Position numbers and translations under genes: made by a program | From: an uncultured Acetatifactor sp. | GTDB taxonomy: Bacteria > Bacillota > Clostridia > Lachnospirales > Lachnospiraceae | Assembly: GCA_910577665.1 (NCBI GenBank) | Contig: CAJTOJ010000052.1 | Location: 1-16,816 of the forward strand | Length of the DNA stretch: 16,816 nucleotides | Reading direction: 5' to 3' | Part shown: piece by piece, positions 14,424 to 16,816 of the stretch | How positions within the stretch are numbered: the first letter of the stretch is position 1 | Layout of the letters: each line of letters starts with the position of its first letter | Notes under the pieces: model-generated | What the model was told of the DNA's origin: nothing | The model's database searches: none | Seen by the model: only the letters and a program-made list of their open reading frames with translations

Positions 14424-15656
14424 ATGTCTTGTCAGTTTATCATGCCGAAGCAGATTTTCTACGGGGAAGGAGCCCTGGAGCAGGCGGCTACAGCCATTGC
14501 AGGCTGTGGCAGCAAGGCGCTGATCGTCACGGATCCGGTGATGGCAAAGCTGGGGAATGTAAAGGCCGTGACGGCAATGCTGGAGCAGGCCGGTGTGGGG
14601 TATGCTGTTTTTGAGGGCGTGACGGGGGAACCTACGGATAAAATGGTGGAATCCGGATGGGCAGTGTGGCACAGGGAAGCATGCGATTTCCTGGTGGCTG
14701 TAGGGGGAGGCTCTCCCATAGATACCATGAAGGCCATCGGTGTGGTGGCAGTAAAGGGAGGCTCCATCAATGACTGGTATGGCCGGGAGATTACAGGTAC
14801 CCTGCCGCCCATGGTTGCCATTCCCACCACCAGCGGAACCGGTTCTGAGGCCACCCAGTTTACCATTATCACAAACACAGGGTCAGACATCAAGATGCTG
14901 CTGAAGGGCAGGCCGCTGATGCCGGATATTGCGGTGGATGATCCCAGGTTCACCCGGACAACACCTCCTGCCATCACGGCGGCCACTGGCCTGGATGCCC
15001 TCTGCCATGCAGCGGAAGCCTATACCTCCAGAAAAGCCCAGCCCATGACCGATACGCTGGCAGTCAGCGCTGTAAAGCGGATTTTCCGGTATCTGCCCGT
15101 ATGCTATTTGGCGGCTGTAGATACGGCGGAGGCGGCACAGCCAGGTAACCGGGAGGAGATACCCACAGCTAAGTCTGATGGCGGGGAGGGAGCCGGCCTG
15201 GCAGCGGAGGCCAGAATGCAGATGAGTCTGGCCGCCCTGGAGGCAGGGATTGCCTTCAACAATGCCTCCGTCACGGTGATCCACGGCATGAGCCGTCCCA
15301 TTGGCGCCCTGTTCCATGTACCCCATGGGGTTAGCAATGCCATGTTGCTGCCGGCCTGCTTTGCCTTTGTGTACCAGGAGGCGGTGGATCGTTTTGCGGA
15401 TCTGGGCAGGATCATCGGTGTGGCTGATGGGAAGGATGCAGACCTGGAGGCAGCAGGGAAGTTTATCAGTGCCTGTAGAAAACTGTGCCAGGACTGCCAC
15501 ATACCTACCCCGGAGGAATATGGGATAGACAGGGAAGTATTCTTACAGAAGATTCCCAAGATGACGGAAGATGCCCTGGCCTCCGGTTCCCCGGCCAACA
15601 CCAGGAAAGCACTTTGTGCAGAAGACATTGCAGCCATATACAGGTCCCTTCTGTAG
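14424..15656 (+). CDS. Iron-containing alcohol dehydrogenase with an internal insertion
   Basis: 410 residues of the group III (Fe-ADH) family. GGGSPIDTMKAIG (94-106) binds NAD(P); PTTSGTGSEAT (135-145) is conserved. Metal ligands are Asp191 and His195 (GLDALCHAAEAY), His287 (VIHGMS) and His301 (PHGVSN). The gap from His195 to His287 is 92 residues, about 28 more than I expect for FucO-type enzymes. The extra stretch is near residues 231-260, rich in Ala, Gly, Glu. Substrate unknown: as last gene of an inositol unit it might reduce an aldehyde end product, for example malonic semialdehyde, but this is only inferred. The start is ATG 14424 behind GGGAGGA (14411-14417); a GTG further upstream lacks such support. 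No T-rich terminator was recognised after it. Confidence 0.9.
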   Translation: MSCQFIMPKQIFYGEGALEQAATAIAGCGSKALIVTDPVMAKLGNVKAVTAMLEQAGVGYAVFEGVTGEPTDKMVESGWAVWHREACDFLVAVGGGSPIDTMKAIGVVAVKGGSINDWYGREITGTLPPMVAIPTTSGTGSEATQFTIITNTGSDIKMLLKGRPLMPDIAVDDPRFTRTTPPAITAATGLDALCHAAEAYTSRKAQPMTDTLAVSAVKRIFRYLPVCYLAAVDTAEAAQPGNREEIPTAKSDGGEGAGLAAEARMQMSLAALEAGIAFNNASVTVIHGMSRPIGALFHVPHGVSNAMLLPACFAFVYQEAVDRFADLGRIIGVADGKDADLEAAGKFISACRKLCQDCHIPTPEEYGIDREVFLQKIPKMTEDALASGSPANTRKALCAEDIAAIYRSLL

Positions 15657-15755
15657 AGTGTGTCTGAAAATGCATTCCCGTCATCTGCACAGCCCGCTTT
15701 GTGGTATTGGTATATAAAGATGGAACATTTCCCAATATACAGATTGTGGAGGTTT

Positions 15756-16634
15756 TTACTCTGCGGTACAAAAGCCAGAGCTGGACTGGGTATTCTGTCG
15801 CGTATGCTCGTCAAATTCCGCTTGACTATATTTCTCAATGCCAGTCAGTGTTCCATTCCCGGAGGTGTCCGGGTGGGCAAAGTCACGGACTGTATAAATG
15901 TCAACGGTTCCGTCTGCGCTCCCCAAAACGCGCATTGAACCCTTGAATTTTCCACTGGTCAACCCCTCGCCATTGGAGGTCAGCACATCCCGGAAAAACC
16001 GAACCTTTTCACCATTGAAATACCACTGGTCATTTTTGCTGTCATAGGTAACGCCAAACGCCTCGTATTCCTTTGCCATATCTTCAAGTTCCTTTGCGGA
16101 GGGCGTATTACCAGTTAAGGCAACGGCGGGAGACGGATTTTTGATTGCCTCGATGTCACGGGCGGCAAATTCCTCTGCCGAAAATTCCTCTACACCAATC
16201 AACTTTCCGCTGGGATCGAAAGAACCATCTTCGGCGCGGACAATGCTGGTGAGGTCACGGACAGCATATACATCAACCACTCCATTCTCGTTGAAAAAGT
16301 CGTTTCCGGCCTGTATCCCGTTCTCCACGGTATAGTAGTCCTCAAGCCACCGTACCGCTTTCCCATTGTATGTCAGTTCGTTTTTGCTGGCATCGTATGT
16401 CAGGCCAAACTGCGCATAGGGTTTGAACAGTTCTTCATAGGAAATTTCGGTGGGGGAACCGTTGCCTTCGGCAAACGCAACGATAGTCTGCTCGGATGCC
16501 TCCGTCATCGGCGGGGAAGCCGTTCCGAGTTGAGAGGTTCCGCTTTGGGATGCTGCTGCGATACTGCACCCGGTCAAGCATCCCGCAAGCAGCACCCCTC
16601 CAAGGGCTAATGCGAGTAGTTTCTTTGTGTCCAT
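15756..16634 (-). CDS. Conserved-type lipoprotein with two internal repeats, function unknown
   Basis: 292 residues, minus strand, convergent with the long unit. MDTKK plus a hydrophobic stretch leads to two possible lipobox cysteines, Cys19 (LAGC) and Cys23 (LTGC); then a Ser/Thr linker. Two repeats follow: about 66-164 and 182-279. Shared features are FG(L/V)TYD, a Y.NG...R(W/F) stretch, (V/T)VD(V/I)Y(A/T)VRD, then a glycine turn and LxGIE/VEE..S..EFxxxxR. Known (from memory): similar GLTYD...G..V..F...VRD modules occur in Clostridia, sometimes at the C-terminus of M56/BlaR1-like proteins. Inferred: a surface-exposed sensor or ligand-binding lipoprotein; nothing links it to inositol. ATG 16634 is preferred; ATG 16649, only 0-1 base after AAAGG, is unlikely. 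Base use differs from the neighbouring metabolic genes. Confidence 0.78.
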   Translation of the reverse strand: MDTKKLLALALGGVLLAGCLTGCSIAAASQSGTSQLGTASPPMTEASEQTIVAFAEGNGSPTEISYEELFKPYAQFGLTYDASKNELTYNGKAVRWLEDYYTVENGIQAGNDFFNENGVVDVYAVRDLTSIVRAEDGSFDPSGKLIGVEEFSAEEFAARDIEAIKNPSPAVALTGNTPSAKELEDMAKEYEAFGVTYDSKNDQWYFNGEKVRFFRDVLTSNGEGLTSGKFKGSMRVLGSADGTVDIYTVRDFAHPDTSGNGTLTGIEKYSQAEFDEHTRQNTQSSSGFCTAE

Positions 16635-16729
16635 TGTAATAAACACCATCCTTTCTTTGAGTGTACCTAAAGAATACCACCCTTTTTTGTGATACGTTTG
16701 GGATTAGTTTGTGATTTATGTGTAGTTGA

Positions 16730-16758
16730 AAAGCGGCGGGGCAATCGCCCGCCGCTTT
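16730..16758. terminator. Strong GC hairpin, probable terminator
   Basis: AAAGCGGCGGG (16730-16740) pairs perfectly with CCCGCCGCTTT (16748-16758) in an 11-base-pair stem with a 7-base loop. On the minus strand TTTTC follows; on the plus strand CTTGCTTTAT. It lies about 95 bases upstream of the repeat-lipoprotein start, so it most likely ends a minus-strand gene beyond the right edge. The rest of 16635-16816 shows no gene; the last bases contain AGGAG, which could precede a start beyond the edge. Confidence 0.6.
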
Positions 16759-16816
16759 CTTGCTTTATAGGAAATTCCGAGTTTTGGAAACACAAAAAAG
16801 AACAGGAGTTTACCGA

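Noticed and set aside
15657..15755. Expected bidirectional terminator between the dehydrogenase and the repeat lipoprotein
   Set aside because: I looked for a stem with a T-run on either strand and found none convincing; any terminator here is not visible by eye.

Overview
The window looks like a chromosomal carbohydrate-utilisation locus of a Gram-positive gut-type anaerobe, most likely a Lachnospiraceae-like Clostridium relative. This rests on protein character (an iolCBDEG set, an AraC/cupin regulator, a lipobox-bearing solute-binding protein of the family-5 look), AGGAGG-type ribosome binding sites, and a GC content around 50% with AT-rich control regions. No RNA genes, insertion sequences or CRISPR arrays were seen.

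Layout. (1) 1-234, minus strand: the N-terminus of a lipoprotein that looks like an ABC-transporter substrate-binding protein, running off the left edge. (2) 235-604: an AT-rich divergent control region. (3) 605-1489, plus: an AraC-family regulator. (4) 1490-1745: a second control region. (5) 1746-15656, plus: nine genes in one direction, namely a HAD-GH105 fusion, a GH38 alpha-mannosidase, an unrecognised toroid-plus-beta-sandwich protein that is lyase-like, then iolC, iolB, iolD, iolE, iolG and an iron-containing alcohol dehydrogenase. Gaps are 10-177 bases and no convincing terminator was seen between genes. (6) 15756-16634, minus: a lipoprotein with two internal repeats, convergent with the long unit. 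(7) a strong GC hairpin near the right edge.

How the parts may work together. IolG, IolE, IolD, IolB and IolC catalyse the first five consecutive steps from myo-inositol to 2-deoxy-5-keto-gluconate 6-phosphate. The genes for the last steps (iolJ, iolA) and an inositol permease are not in the window. Upstream of iolC, only 33 bases away, sit three carbohydrate enzymes without signal peptides, so imported oligosaccharides are probably cut inside the cell. A GH105 (unsaturated uronyl hydrolase), a possible lyase and an alpha-mannosidase together with inositol breakdown suggest, as an inference, a substrate containing mannose, uronic acid and inositol, such as the head group of plant glycosyl inositol phosphoceramides.

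The strongest non-coding signal is an 80-base promoter architecture found twice: upstream of the transporter gene (minus strand, 402-323) and upstream of the HAD-GH105 gene (plus strand, 1601-1680). Three boxes are conserved with exactly the same 27- and 18-base spacings, and each copy is followed 22-23 bases later by an extended -10 element. Because the copies flank the AraC gene, they are the natural candidates for its binding sites and would join import and degradation in one regulon.
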